Shown here: positions 1-14,300 of the stretch, piece after piece
Layout: each line of letters starts with the position of its first letter
Numbering within the stretch: the stretch's first letter is position 1
NCBI GenBank assembly: GCA_022577435.1
Contig: JAKOON010000041.1
Location: forward strand, 2,222,501-2,286,500
Length of the DNA: 64,000 nt
Direction: 5' to 3'
Source: Embiotoca jacksoni
Lineage: Eukaryota > Chordata > Actinopteri > Embiotocidae
Position numbers and translations under genes: made by a program
Notes under the pieces: generated by a model
Seen by the model: only the letters and a program-made list of their open reading frames with translations
Database searches by the model: none
What the model was told of the DNA's origin: nothing

Positions 1-114
1 AAAATTGTAAGCTTTGCGTTAATCATTGCGACTCCTGGGACTGGTTAATGTAGTAAATAGTGAGGTGTGTTGGAGTGCTCTCTGGTGACTCTGAACATGT
101 GTGAGTGTGACTAC

Positions 115-342
115 CTTTGGTGCACTGCAGCCCGTAACAAGGCACGCTCAGCTTGGAGGCCAGAGTCTTGAAGGCAGCGATGGAGCCCTCGATGGGGTGG
201 ACCAGGAACAGCGGCCTCTCCTGGCTCTGGACCTGGTTGAGCAGCGTCAGCGTGGGAGCGCTGGGGTTGACCAGCAGCTGGGTCAGATCGGACTGCAGCA
301 CAGAGCGGAGGCCTTCCTTCCTCGCTGCCGCCTGGGGGGAGT
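115..342 (-). CDS. fasn: fasn exon w34: ACP-TE linker and thioesterase start
   Basis: 228 bases. Encodes DSPQAAARKEGLRSVLQSDL, TQLLVNPSAPTLTLLNQVQS, then ERPLFLVHPIEGSIAAFKTL and SVPCYGLQCTK. Donor GTAGTC. The GxSxG nucleophile exon of the thioesterase lies before base 1. Confidence 0.95.
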
Positions 343-895
343 CTGGAGGGACAGGAACACCGTCTACTCTTTATTCTGGGCTTATGTGCAGCAACAGAAG
401 ACTGAAGTGTTTTTTCTCTCTAAATGGACTCAGGACTCTGTAGATAGATAATTATACTTTATTATTGTTATTCTTTATTTATTTACTGTCGTGTGTCTGT
501 TTATGTTTATTATTATTGCTCTGTCATACCGTCTGATCCTTCTGGCTTGCTATTAGCCAGCTCTCGCAGCTTGTTGATGGTCAGCTGACGGATCTCCCTC
601 ATCACCATGACGATGTCATAGTCTCGCTCCAGAGTCTGGCGGACCTCCACACCCATCAGAGAGTCCAGTCCCAGGTCAGCCAATGAGGCGTCAGCGTTCA
701 GACTGCTCACATCCCGCACACCTGAGGATGAAGAGGATGAAGAGGATGAAGAGGACGGAGACTCATCAAGAAGAATCCACTCTGTCCATAAAACTCTGCC
801 TGAAATCGACTCTGTTCCTCAGACACTGAATCATAGATGATCTGTGGCCCTGGGTAACCTAGGCAACAGGATAATACAGGGATGCGGGACAAACC

Positions 896-975
<80 letters not shown>

Positions 976-976
976 G

Positions 977-1046
<70 letters not shown>

Positions 1047-3744
1047 GTTACATTCACTCTGGCTGGTTAATATAACCATATTATATGATATCACCATATG
1101 AGAATAGATATGGTCTTGTGATATGATCTGTAGATTTTAAAGGCTGCACTACAGCAAAGTGATGTCATTGATGTAATTATCAAACCCGTTTTATTATATA
1201 TTTCAGTCATTACATCCACAATTATTTATCAAAAATCTTCATTGATGTCACTTTAAATATTTTGTGAAAGCACCAGTTTTCATCTCTACAATATTGATAT
1301 CCAGATATTTGGTGAAAAATATGGTGCTGTACTACAAACAGACGAACTCACAAACTCACTACACTGACAAGAAAAATGTCTCTGCAAGATTTAGAGACAT
1401 AAAAAGATTGACAGGTGTTTATGAATAAATATTAGTAGTGGCTATTGACTGGAACTGATCATAATGATTAATTAAAGTGAAAGAAGAGGTGATTCCATGC
1501 AGCAGTAAATATTAACATCATTCAGTGAGTTTTATCTTCCTATAAGAGCAGCTTGTTATTGGACAGCTCTGCAGGAGATGATGGACAGACAGACAACACT
1601 GTTGATCAGCTGTGATGTCCTGAACAGTTCCACCTTCATCTCATCACCATCATCATCCTCATCATCATCTTCATCATCCTACCTAGTATGTGGGCTACAG
1701 CCTCCACCAGGTCTCTCTGTCCTCCCTTCTCACTCTTCACCACCGTCCTCTCTGCCAGCACAAAGCTGGACATCACCGCCGTCTGTCTGCACAGGAAGCG
1801 GTCGAGCACCTCCAGACAGGAAGTGATGCGCTGCGGCAGGGTGCCGCCGATCACCGCGTCGTTCCCGCCCATCGTCTCCAGCACCACGCCCACATCGCCG
1901 ATGGCCCCCCATTGGACGGCCAGGCCGGGCAGACCGTCGTGGCGGCGCTTCTCACATACGCGCTCCATTGCTGAGTTGGCGTAACCGTAGTTACTCTGGC
2001 CGGCATTGCCGCGGCCGCAGCTGACGGAGGAGAAGGCCACGAAGTAACTGAGGTCCGGACACAACTTTCTAGTTACTCTGGAGAGGAAATAAAAAACAGT
2101 GCGTAAAAATCCAGACAAGTCAGAGGTCAGAGCAGGTAACAGTTTAAAGAGGAGGCGGAGTCAGGGGGCGTGGCCTACCTGTCTAGGTTTATGGTGCCCT
2201 CATATTTAGGTTTGTTCACATCCAGGAAGAGCTGCGGCGTTAAGTTCTCCAACATGCCATCCTTCAACACCTGATGATGACATCACCAACATACTGATGA
2301 AGTGTTATCATGACACAGAAAAACCTTCAGTGCAGAAACATCGTAAATACTTCTGGAAACGTGAAGTTTAAATCATGAAGAAGAACAAACTTCAGGCTGA
2401 AAGAATTATAAAATAAATATGAAAGTAACCACATTTACAGATATTCAACCAGTAAACAGGAAGTACAATCTGCAACCAGGCAAGCAGCTTTGTACTTAAA
2501 TACTAATGTTAGCATGCTAACAATGATGCTAACAAACGGTTTAAATGTTAACCAGCAAGCTAACACCTGCTAATTAGCAGAAAGCCAATACTAATTACAG
2601 TTGAGGCTGATGGAGATGTTAGTAATTATTCAGGAATATTCATAAACCAAAGTATTGGAAAAATACTTATTTTATATATATATAAAATAATATTTATATA
2701 TAATATAAAATAAGCGAGTAGAGATGCTTCATCCTCTGAGGACCAGGAACATCATTGGCTAAAAATAAAAAACATCTGACTCAGGAAACAGCAGGTTTGT
2801 TACCATAGCGAGGTGGAAGACTCCGCCCACTGGGCCCAGCGCACCGGCCTCAGCCACCAGGTGCTGCGCTCCCTCCAGCGTGCTGACATCACTGGTCGAC
2901 ACCAACACCTCCACTTCCTGATTCTGCCACTCGCGCACACGCTTTGCCTGGTAACCTGGAAACAGTCACGAAATAAAACAAACCAGAGTTTATGAGTCGT
3001 GATTCAAAAGTTCAGATTTGTAATATGTATAATTTTAAAGGTTTTGTTTACATTGATGTGTTGTTGTTATGCTAAAGATTTGTCAGGATTCAAATAATCA
3101 GAATGTTTATTTGAATTTCAATGTTTCTGTTTTATGACCCGACAGTCTGAGAGTCTCAGAAACTTTAAGACATACCGGGTTTCATACATCACAGACCTAA
3201 ACAACCAATTCTGTCAACCTGGGGGTGGGGCTTCCCGTATCATACAGCTGACAGCTTGTTGTGAAACTTTGTCTTGCAAAAACTTCAATTTTTTTTTTTT
3301 AAATTTAACAAGCACAGATGAATTTTTAGAAGGTTTATAATCAGTAAGACGAGAGGAACTTTAATATATTAACGTTGGTATCTGTTATGACTGCAGGTGA
3401 AAAGAGTTTGATGGTGGAAAAAAAGGCAGAGTCAAAGAGAAGTTGAGGTTACAGAGTAAAAGTCATTGAATGACATCAATTGCCACATGGAAACAAAAAA
3501 ACATAAAGGCCTTAACGTGACATTTTTAAAACGTCTGTGATGACACGTAGAGTTGCGTCAGACTGTTCAACGATGCTGTATTCAAAACTGACTAATTAAA
3601 AAAATAATCAGGAGCACCACTTGATTTTATTTTGAAGGTCTTCTCTAACATCTCTGCAGAAACTTTTTTGGAAAGTTTTAATGATCCCTCAAAGTTTGTC
3701 ATGATGACTTTGTGATTGTGATGTTCTGATGTTAGTATATATAC

Positions 3745-3787
<43 letters not shown>

Positions 3788-6700
3788 TATACATATATAC
3801 ATATACATATATATACATACATATACATATATATACACATATACATATATATACACATATATACAGTGCATCCGGAAAGTATTCACAGCGCTTCACTTTT
3901 TACACATTTTGTTATGTTACAGCCTTATTCCAAAATGGATTAAATTCATTTTTTTCCTCAAAATTCTACACACAATACCCCATAATGACAAAGTGAAATA
4001 CATTTTTTAGAAATTTTTGCAAATCTATTAAAAATAAAGAACAAAAATATAACACGTACATAAGTATTCACAGCCTTTGCTCAATACTTTGTTGAAGCAC
4101 CTTTGGCAGAAATTACAGCCTCAAGTCTTTTTGAGTATGATGCTACAAGCTTGGCTCCTATTCTTGGGCAGTTTCTCCCGTTCTTCTTTGCAGGACCTCT
4201 CAAGCTCCATCAGGTTGGATGAGGAGCGTCGGTGCTCAGACATCTTCAGATCTCTCCAGAGATGTTCAATCGGGTTCAAGTCTGGGCTCTGCCTGGGCCT
4301 CTCAAAGACATTCACAGAGTTGTCCCGAAGACACTCCTTTGTTATCTTGGCTGTGTGCTTCGGGTCGTTGTCCTGTTGGAAGATGAACCTTCGCCCCAGT
4401 CTGAGGTCCAGAGCGCTCTGGAGAAGGTTTTCATCAAGGATGTCTCTGTACATTGCTGCATTCATCTTTCCCTCCATCCTGACTAGTCTCCCAGTTCCTG
4501 CTGCTGAAAAACATCCCCACAGCATGATGCTGCCACCACCATGCTTCACTGTAGAGATGGTGTTGGCCAGGTGATGAGCGCTGCCTGGTTTCCTCCAAAC
4601 ATGACGCTTGGCATTCAGGCCAAAGAGTTCAATCTTTGTTTCATCAGACCAGAGAATTTAGTTTCTCATGGTCTGACAGTCCTTCAGGTTCCTTTTGGTA
4701 AACTCCAGGTGGGCTGTCATGTGCCTTTTACTGAGGAGTGGCTTCCGTCTGGCCACTCTACCATACAGGCCTGCTTGGTGGAGTGCTGCAGAGATGGTTG
4801 TCCTTCTGGAAGGTTCTCCTCTCTTCACAGAGCAACGTTGGAGCTCTGTCAGAGTGACCATCGGGTTCTTGGTCACCTCCCTGACTAAGGCCCTTCTCCC
4901 CCGATCGCTCAGTTTGGCCGGGCGGTCGACTCTAGGAAGAGTCCTGGTGGTTCAAACTTCTTCCATTTACAGATGATGGAGGCCACTGTGCTCATTGGGA
5001 CCTTCAATGCTGTAGACTTTTTTCTGTACCCTTCCCCAGATCTGTACCTCCATACAATCCTGTCTCGGAGGTCTACAGACAATTCTTTGGACTTCATGTC
5101 TTGGTTTGTGCTCTGACATGTCAACTGTGGGACCTTATAGAGACGGTGTGTGTCTTTCCAAATCATGTCCAATCAACTGAATTTACCAGGTGGACTCCAA
5201 TCAAGTTGTAGAAACATCTCATGATGATCAGTGGAAACAGGATGCACCTGAGCTCAATTTTGAGTGTAATGGCAAAGGCTGTGAATACTTATGTAATACT
5301 TTCCGAATGCACTGTATATACATGTATATATACACACATATATATATATTACAAAAGTGTGAATATGTGCCGCGTGTTGCCAGAACCAGATCCAACCACC
5401 TACAGCTGACATAATCTGTCATCTGTCCTGACTACTGGAAAACGAAACAAACATGGACGCACTCAAATCAGCCCAAACGTTCCAGGTTGAAATGGATACG
5501 TTGAATCCCATCAATGCACAAACAACCTCAACTCTGTAATCATGCAGCTGTCCGACATCCTGGACATTAAAACTTCCACAGAGACGAGTGTGAGTCGCAT
5601 GTTAGTTCGTTATTCTCTGCAGACACTCTAGTGAGTTGAGGGTTCGATGCCGGGTACTGGTCTCCAGCAACAGCAGGAGCAGAGTATGGCTCATTTTCAC
5701 CTCCTTTTCATCAGTAACTCTGGTAAGAAATGCAAAATTCATATCGACTGATCGCCCTGTTTAACACTGTGTGCTCATTTTCTGTTTTTTACAAAATATG
5801 TCGAAATATTTTGTTGATATTTCGACATTCCTCTGCAGCTCCGTTACGCTGCTGAAGCTTCTCTTCTATTAATTTTACCTCAAAATCTCAAAAAAAGAGG
5901 ACTGTCAAAAATGTATCTTCACACTCACACAACTCTGACAGATAAAATATGAAGACTTGTATGAATTTGACCTCCAGAGTTTCATCACATGACGTCAACA
6001 GTTAATTTTCCCATCATGGTTGTTGATAAGTGAGCAGCGCCGCGTCGTCGTGGCTCACCGTTCCTGATGCCCGATCTGGACGTCAGCACCAGTTTTTGGG
6101 CTCCTCTCTCCACCAGCCACTGAGCAAGCTCCAGCCCGAACCCCCCCAGACCCCCAGTGATGATGTAGGAGCGGGACGAGAGGCAGAAGGTTCGACTGAC
6201 GGCTGGGAGGGACAGAGAAGAGGCGGGATGGACGGCTGCTCCTATTTCCTCACAGCGGACCTGAGGACAGAGGACAGTTATGAGAGGGTGGACTTTCTCT
6301 CCTCCAATCATCCCTCAGACTGACACCACAGGCTGAAGGTCAGAGGTCACGCTCACCTGCACCAGCACCTTGCCTATGTGCTTGCCCTGAGCCATGTATC
6401 GGAAGGCTTGCTCCACCTGCTCGCTCTCGAACACTGTGGTCCTCAGAGGCTGAACTACACCTCCCATGATACCCTCCTTCAGCAGCTGGGACACTTCCTC
6501 CCACTCCCGGTTTCCCTCTTCAAAGAGAGCATCCAGCAGGATGCCGTGGAACGCCACGTTCTTCAGGAACACAGCCATGCCTGCAGACAGAACCAGAACA
6601 CGTTCAGCAATTCAGAAGCGACGACGGCTGCAGCCTGCAGGGGGCGACAGTCATCTGCTGAGTCAGCTGGAAAACGGCTCTTTATTTTAGCTGTATTACT

Positions 6701-8245
6701 GAACACAGAAGAAAGTAACAGATGATGCTCACCAACACAATGATAAAACATCTGTTTAAATTTATTTACAATGAAAGAAAAGCTCAACAATAACTATGAT
6801 GACGTGTTTCATATTTTTTTTTATCAAAAAATACAAACAATAGTAATTAATAAAGATGTTAATGCAGAGGCTTCTTCAGTGACCTTCAGCATCTGTAAAA
6901 ATCAGTGTAATTTATAAAAAAAAATCATCAACATAAGAGATGAATATATACATGGTAATTAAGTTACATTAAATCTAAAAAATATGTGTATCGTATGTTT
7001 TGATGTGACTTATGGAGGATTTGTCTGACATTAATGTCAGTGTTTCATACCTGCTGCAGCTCCATCTACTCAAACTATACCCAACTATAAACATCCATTT
7101 ACTAACACCAGAGGACACTGGTGTCCCTCAGCCTTGTCTCATTCCACACTTCCTCTACTCCCCACTGGGGGCGATCCTCCTCTTCCGTGACTACATTTAA
7201 TTTATCAACTCAAATCAGTGTGAAGTGAATTCAGACAAATTAGTTATTTACAAAATTATTTTATGTAAAATATCACAAAGTTAGAGCTCATGTGGCTTGA
7301 TCAGAAATTAAATTAGCGGTAATAACTCCTGCTGAAACATTTGAAGGCTCTGATGTATCATCAGGAGATAACAGTGAACAAAACATTCGGACAACTTCTG
7401 ATATTTAGAAGATGATGTAATTACTTCTCTGTATTTGTAAGGATCTTTCTGAAACTGAAAGAGTAACTGACACTTGTACTGTGACAGAGAGAGTGAGTGT
7501 GGCGCCTCCTACTGACCCAGAGGGGAATTGTTGGACAGGTCGTATTTTCCGATCTCCAGGAACCGTCCGTGTCGGGCGAGGCAGCGAATACTCGCCTGCA
7601 GCTTCTCCTCAGCCAGAGAGTTCAGCACCACGTCCACCCCTGGAACAAATACACGTACTGTATGTTTGAAATATGTCTCTTATTGTAGAGAATATAAAGG
7701 ATGTGATGGACACTGCTGGAAGAGGAAGCATCTGACCTTTGCCCTCTGTGTGGAGCAGAACATGCTGCTCAAACGAAGTGTCTCTGGAGTTTGAAAAGGA
7801 CTCTGCAGATAGCTGAGGGAACCTCTCCTGCAGGTAGGCCCGCTTCTCTGCTGAACCTGGAGACACCCACACACAGTAAACTGACGGTCACAGAGACTTT
7901 TACAGCCTTTAGAGATACCGTCAGTAACTTATAATACTTATTTAATGCTACATCATGATGAGGACTTCATAAATCTATAAGTAAGAGAAAAATGTTAAGT
8001 ACGAACCGACTGTCGTGAACACTCGGCACTTCCTGCTGAGTGCGATGGCGATGGCGGCCTGTCCGACCCCGCCAGACCCTGAGTGGACGAGGACAGTCTC
8101 TCCGGGGCGGAGTCGGCCGCGCACCACCAGAGAGTAGTAGGCCGTGGCATAGACCACCGGGACCGACGCCGCCTGCTCCAGGGTCCTGAAATGAATATAT
8201 AGAAAGGAGGGAGGAGAGGAGAGGAGAGGAGAGGAGAGGAGAGGA

Positions 8246-8321
<76 letters not shown>

Positions 8322-11309
8322 ACATCATCTATCTTCTCTTTGGTCAGTATGATTGCTCTCCATTCAGATTCAGACTCAGTGCTACCCCTCTCCCCCCCCA
8401 CACACACATCTATCTGTGAGCGTGACACTAACCAGCCAATGGGAACGTCCCAGAGAAACCGTCTGTCAGCATCCACAGTGGTCGCGAGGCCTTTAGCCGG
8501 CAGCAGGCCCATCACACGCCGCCCGCTGGGGTCACGGCCAGAAAACTCCATACCCAGCATGCACTGCTGCAGAGCCTGGTCCCCTACACACAGCAGGAGG
8601 AACAGGAGGAGTTAAAGTTAACTGTGACACACACTCTGTGGTGTGAGGTTGTGAGGTAGTGTGAGGTTGTGTGACGTTGTGTGTGGTTGTGTGTGAGGTT
8701 GTGTGTGAGGTTGTGTGTGAGGTTGTGTGAGGTTGTGTGAGGTTGTGTGAGGTTGTGTGTGAGGTTGTGTGTGAGGTGGTGTGTGGGGTTGTGTGTGAGG
8801 TTGTGTGTGAGGTTGTGTGTGAGGTTGTGTGAGGTTGTGCGTGAGGTGGTGTGTGGGGTTGTGTGAGAGGTGGTGTGAGGTGGTGAGGTTGTGTGAGGTT
8901 GTGTGTGAGGTTGTGTGTGAGGTTGTGTGTGAGGTGTGTGAGGTTGTGTGAGGTTGTGTGTGAGGTTGTGTGAGGTTGTGTGTGAGGTTGTGTGTGAGGT
9001 TGTGTGAGGTTGTGTGTGAGGTTGTGTGAGGTGTGTGAGGTGGTGTGTGAGGTTGTGTGAGGTTGTGTGTGAGGTTGTGTGAGGTTGTGTGTGAGGTTGT
9101 GTGAGGTTGTGTGTGAGGTTGTGTGTGAGGTGGTGAGGTTGTGTGAGGTTGTGTGAGGTTGTGTGTGAGGTTGTGTGAGGTTGTGTGTGAGGTGGTGAGG
9201 TTGTGTGAGGTTGTGTGAGGTGTGTGAGGTGGTGTGTGAGGTTGTGTGAGGTTGTGTGTGAGGTTGTGTGTGAGGTTGTGTGAGGTTGTGTGTGAGGTTG
9301 TGTGTGAGGTGGTGAGGTTGTGTGAGGTTGTGTGAGGTGTGTGAGGTGGTGTGTGAGGTTGTGTGAGGTTGTGTGTGAGGTTGTGTGAGGTTGTGCGTGA
9401 GTTTGTGTGAGGTGGTGTGAGGTTGTGCGTGAGGTGGTGTGAGGTGGTGTGTGGGGTTGTGTGTGAGGTTGTGTGTGAGGTTGTGAGGTAGTGTGTGAGG
9501 TTGTGTGAGAGGTGGTGTGAGGTGGTGAGGTTGTGTGAGGTTGTATGTGAGGTTGTGTGAGGTTGTATGTGAGGTTGTGTGAGGTTGTATGTGAGGTTGT
9601 GTGAGAGGTTGTGTGAGGTTGTGTGTGAGGTGGTGTGAGGTGGTGAGGTGGTGAGGTTGTGTGAGGTGGTGTGAGGTTGTGTGTGAGGTTGTGTGTGAGG
9701 TTGTGTGTGAGGTTGTGTGAGGTTGTGTGTGAGGTGGTGTGAGGTTGTGTGTGAGGTTGTGTGTGAGGTGGTGTGTCCTCTCCTCTCTCTACCTGGGATG
9801 GCGTCTGGAGGGAGTTTCCCCGTAGCGAGCATGATGTCTCTGAAGTTCAGCGAGCTGTAGTAAACGCTGCACAGCTGCACGTTGGCGTCTCTGGACACGA
9901 AGTGTCGGAGGGGGGACGCGATCCAGCGCAGAGACGACAGGTCACCTCGGGTCAGCACGTTGACGTAGGCAGCCTCAGTGAGCTCCTCATTCAGATCTGA
10001 TCACCACAAACACAAAAAACAGAGGGGGAGTGAGTCCCAAACAAAACAGAGGGAGAGTGAGTCCCAAACAAAACAGAGGGAGAGTGAGTCCCAAACAAAA
10101 CAGAGGGAGAGTGAGTCCCAAACAAAACAGAGGGAGAGTGAGTCCCAAACATTCTGCATCAACAGTTATTTTCTGTAAAGTGATCCTGAGATCGTCCTCC
10201 GTCTGAGGAACAAACCACAGTGTTCTGCCTTCGCAGCGTAGATACAGGTTGTGTGTTGTGTGACTTTCAGGTTGAAATTGTGTGTCTGGACTGTCTTTCA
10301 TAGACAAACATCAGACAAACATTAAAAAAATTTATGGATTTGTACCTGAGGATTATCTATATAAAGTTTAAGGGCCATGTAAATTACAGGAGTTTCCCAG
10401 GACAAACAGTAAAATGGTCCGGTGCTGGAAAACAGCCTTAAATACAAGAGGTTCAACTGCATCTCAGCATCTCACCAACAGATCCTGCTGCATCATCCTG
10501 TCCTCTACACACATTTGGATAAAACTGATGGTTGACATAACTGCATCTGAATCTTCACACTGAAAAATGTGTCAGCTGTCAGTCTCCCTCCACGCCTGTC
10601 CAGACTCATATCATACCTGTAGTGAAGACTTTGAAAGAACTTTTACATTAAATCTGATTTTGGCAAGTTGTTGCCATGACAACAGACAATTCTTCAAATC
10701 TGAATGTTGCTGTAGAAGTAAAATGTCTAAACACTTATAGAGTCTGACCACATGTGGTATCATGGTCACAGTCTGTCCTGCTGTGACTCAGTGATGGACC
10801 TATATGATGGGTAGAAACATGATGATGTCACAGTGAAGATGACCTTTGACCTTTTGGGTATAAAATGTCATCACTTCATCATTAAATCCCGGAACAAGTT
10901 TGTATGACGTGTAATCGATCCCGTTGGGTGGACTTAAACCAAGTCCAGTCACCAGAACTCGGACCCATCAGCATAAGAACAGTATTTCATACCGTGGGTG
11001 ATGAGCTGGTGTCTGAAGGCGCCCCAGTGTCCGTCTCTGAACACGTTCATCACCAGGTCCTTCTCCTGCACCGACTCAACAGACTCGTGGCCCGGCTGCA
11101 GGCTTGGTGCTGCGGAGGATTCGTCCAGGTTGGACACAAACACACAGCTGGACAGAGACACCAGAGACAGGACAGATGTTAGAGTACACACATCTCATCA
11201 CACACACCAGGACAGACAGAACAAACCTGAGAGTGTGAACTAAACTTTAACCAAAGATACATCCAGCATTTATCTCTGAAAACCCATTTAGAGGGTGGAA
11301 CTGTGACAC

Positions 11310-11364
<55 letters not shown>

Positions 11365-14300
11365 GCTGTTAAAAGGTCGAGCAGGTCTTACCGCACTCGG
11401 TTGCCGCCCGGCTCCTGCCGCAGACAGTTGACCATTCCCACGACGCCACAGTGAGCCTGAGAGGCCGTCAACCATACCGGCTGGTCCGAGGACTCCGACA
11501 TCAGCGTCTGCTGCAAAAATCCACACACAACATTTCTTATTGTAAACTCCTGCTATGACTCATGTCACATCTGTAGATGATGAAATCCTAACAGACACTG
11601 GATTCAGAAAGTAGTCAGAAACTCTTCTTTGGGTTACTGGTCGGATTACTCTACAGGTTTTATACATCAGTTATGATATAAACACATCTTGAGGACATGG
11701 ACCCACCTTCAGACTCTCCACCCACTTGTAGTCGCTGGTGTCCACAGGCAGGAAAACGGGCAGTTTGCTCGGAGACCGACGGCGACACAGAAAGAGGGCG
11801 GAGCCATAGAAAGACTTCCTGACAGCTACCAGGCTGAGGGAAGTTTCAGAGAACAGATTCTCCCACTCAGACTGGAAGGAAAGCAAAATAATATCAGGAA
11901 CATCTGCAGGAGCATGTTACTGATCAGATAACTGAAAATAAAATCATAATCATGATGTCTTTGAACTTCTTTAATCAAATAGAATAGATGATGTGATTTC
12001 TATCTGAGCCCTGATCAGTGTCATGTCTGTAAGATGCAGGTGATTCGAACAGTTTCCACTGACCTGTGAGAGAAGTCCTGACTGGCCGCCGCTCTGAGAC
12101 GAGCTGCAGAGGAAGTCCACCGTCTCCCCGAGGGTCTCTCCCTTCAGCAGGACGTGGAGGAGGACGAACCCCTGCTGTTTGGTTGCAGAGGACAGATTAG
12201 TCAGCAGCAGCCCGGGGTCCGTCCTCAGAGGGCCCCACGCGTGGTTACACAGCACCAGGTCGGCCCCCGACGCCGCCCCTCCAGGAGCCGGGTCCTCCGC
12301 GGGGTTCCACCTGGCTGCAGTGACGGCCAGCTCCTCCAGGCCGGTCTGGTGGGGAGTCAGGAGGTCCAGGCTGGGCGCTGTGGCCGTGTAGTCCACATGC
12401 AGCATGGGCTGGATGTTGAGGAGAGGGACCACGCGGGAGGCGAGCTGGCCATCGTTTGATAGAGCCTGGGAGGAGGCACAGCCGAGGAAGGTTTGAATAT
12501 ATTCTGAGACTGAAGCATAATTCAGGATGAAATCAGACCTGTTTATTTCTCTGTTTTCAGTCTTACCTCCAGGACTTTGATCTTCCCGGGCGGGCTGTTC
12601 TCCAGAACGATGTCCAGGCAGTGTCGGAGGGCCGGCCGGTCCAGCAAACCTCGCAGCAGACCGTCCTGCAGCAGACACGCCCGCTCCGTCTCCACCACCT
12701 GCTCCAGCTCAGAGCGTAGGTTCCCGTTCAGCTCCAGGCCACAGAGCAGCGTCAGCAGCCGCACCAGGCCCGGCTCAGAGGGCTCATCGCTGGGGAGGGG
12801 CCCGTCGGACTCCCCCTGGAGCCCCGGGACGGAGAGCTGGACGCCGTGAGGGGCCAACTTCTGCTGTAGTCTATGGATCAAACCTGGAGGCAAAAAGAGG
12901 GACAAAACAAAAAACGTGGTCAAATAAAAGAGGAGGACGGTGGATGAGATCCTCTAACAGACACTGATTAGCAGGTCCAGATCTTTCTGTGATGAGCAGC
13001 TGATGTTTCATGGAGTTCCTGGAGGTCTCGTGAACCTGATGAAGCTACCTGTGAATTCTGCAGGACTCATTCAGGATGTAACAGCTCACCTGAACAACAG
13101 GACTGGAGGGAGATCCAAGCAGAGATACGCTGGAACCACCCAGAGGCAGCAAAATGCTGAGTCAGGAGAAGTTTTGACTTTGCTGGTATTTTGTGGCTCC
13201 TCCTTGTTGTTGGCTGTCAATCATCTTTCAGTTCATTCAATAACTCAGAAATGTCAACGCTGGACAAACGATATGTCTGAATCATTTCTGCCTCTGACAT
13301 CAGAAATGTTTAACGGGTGTAAAACCTCGTTCTCTACGTATTCTCTGGTTTCCTGCGTCTCCTTCACAATAAGAGCAGCCGTGTCTCCTTCACAATAAGA
13401 GCAGCTGTGTCTCTTGATGTTCATCTGATTAAAACCTTCAGTTGTACTAAAATACACAACAATCACTTCTGTTTCTACTTCCAGGTTCAGTAAATATCGT
13501 TGCGGGTGATAAATTGTTCTATTTCCATGTTTCTCAGTATTTTACACCTTCAAGCAGAAACACCCAATATTACATATGATGCAGGCAAACATGCAGAATG
13601 GACAACGTGTGTTAAATTTAAAAAGACACAATCCTCACTGCACGTCGTCAGTAGATCTGCTTGGACATTAGTTTGCAGGTGCTGTGAAGTTTGCATGTGA
13701 TTTTACAGACTCAAATCTTTAATAAATCAGACCCTTAATGTTCTACAATTCTCCAGTTCACCAGTTGTGATGTGTTTGTTGATGTTTACAGAAAGGTCAG
13801 AGGTCATGGAAGTTCATGTTTGGTTGGATGTTCAGCTGATATATTGTAGTTTTAGTCATGTAGAGTTTGTCTTCATAACTTAGATAATATTCTACGTCTG
13901 AGGAACTTCTTGATCTTCCCAGCGGCCTCTTCTTTTCCCTCGGTGTCTTTGTATTTCCTGTTAGCTTGATAAACTGTTAGCCTTCGTGGCTTCTGGACGC
14001 CGTCCACGTTGCCGTTGCCTAGCAACAGTGTTCCCAACTTCACGTGTTGTAACCACAAACTCACGAGTTCTATTTGAATGCAGCATAAGTACCACAGAAC
14101 CACAGAACCAGAGAACCACAGAACCACAGAACCATAGAACCACAGAACCACAGAACCATAGAACCACAGAACCACAGAGCCACGGAACCATAGAACCATA
14201 GAACCACAGAACATGCATGTTACTCTGCACTCTGATTATCTGCAGTTAAAATAGCAGCAGTGGATTTGGACCCGTCCTCCATCCACTTACATCCTCATGT

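Noticed and set aside
4077..4888. Plus-strand open frames over the Tc1-like element
   Set aside because: Shadows of the transposase on the opposite strand.
8618..9958. A 446-residue His/Thr-rich protein
   Set aside because: Only the first 55 or so residues are fasn exon w23; the remainder is intron read through a GT donor into a minisatellite.
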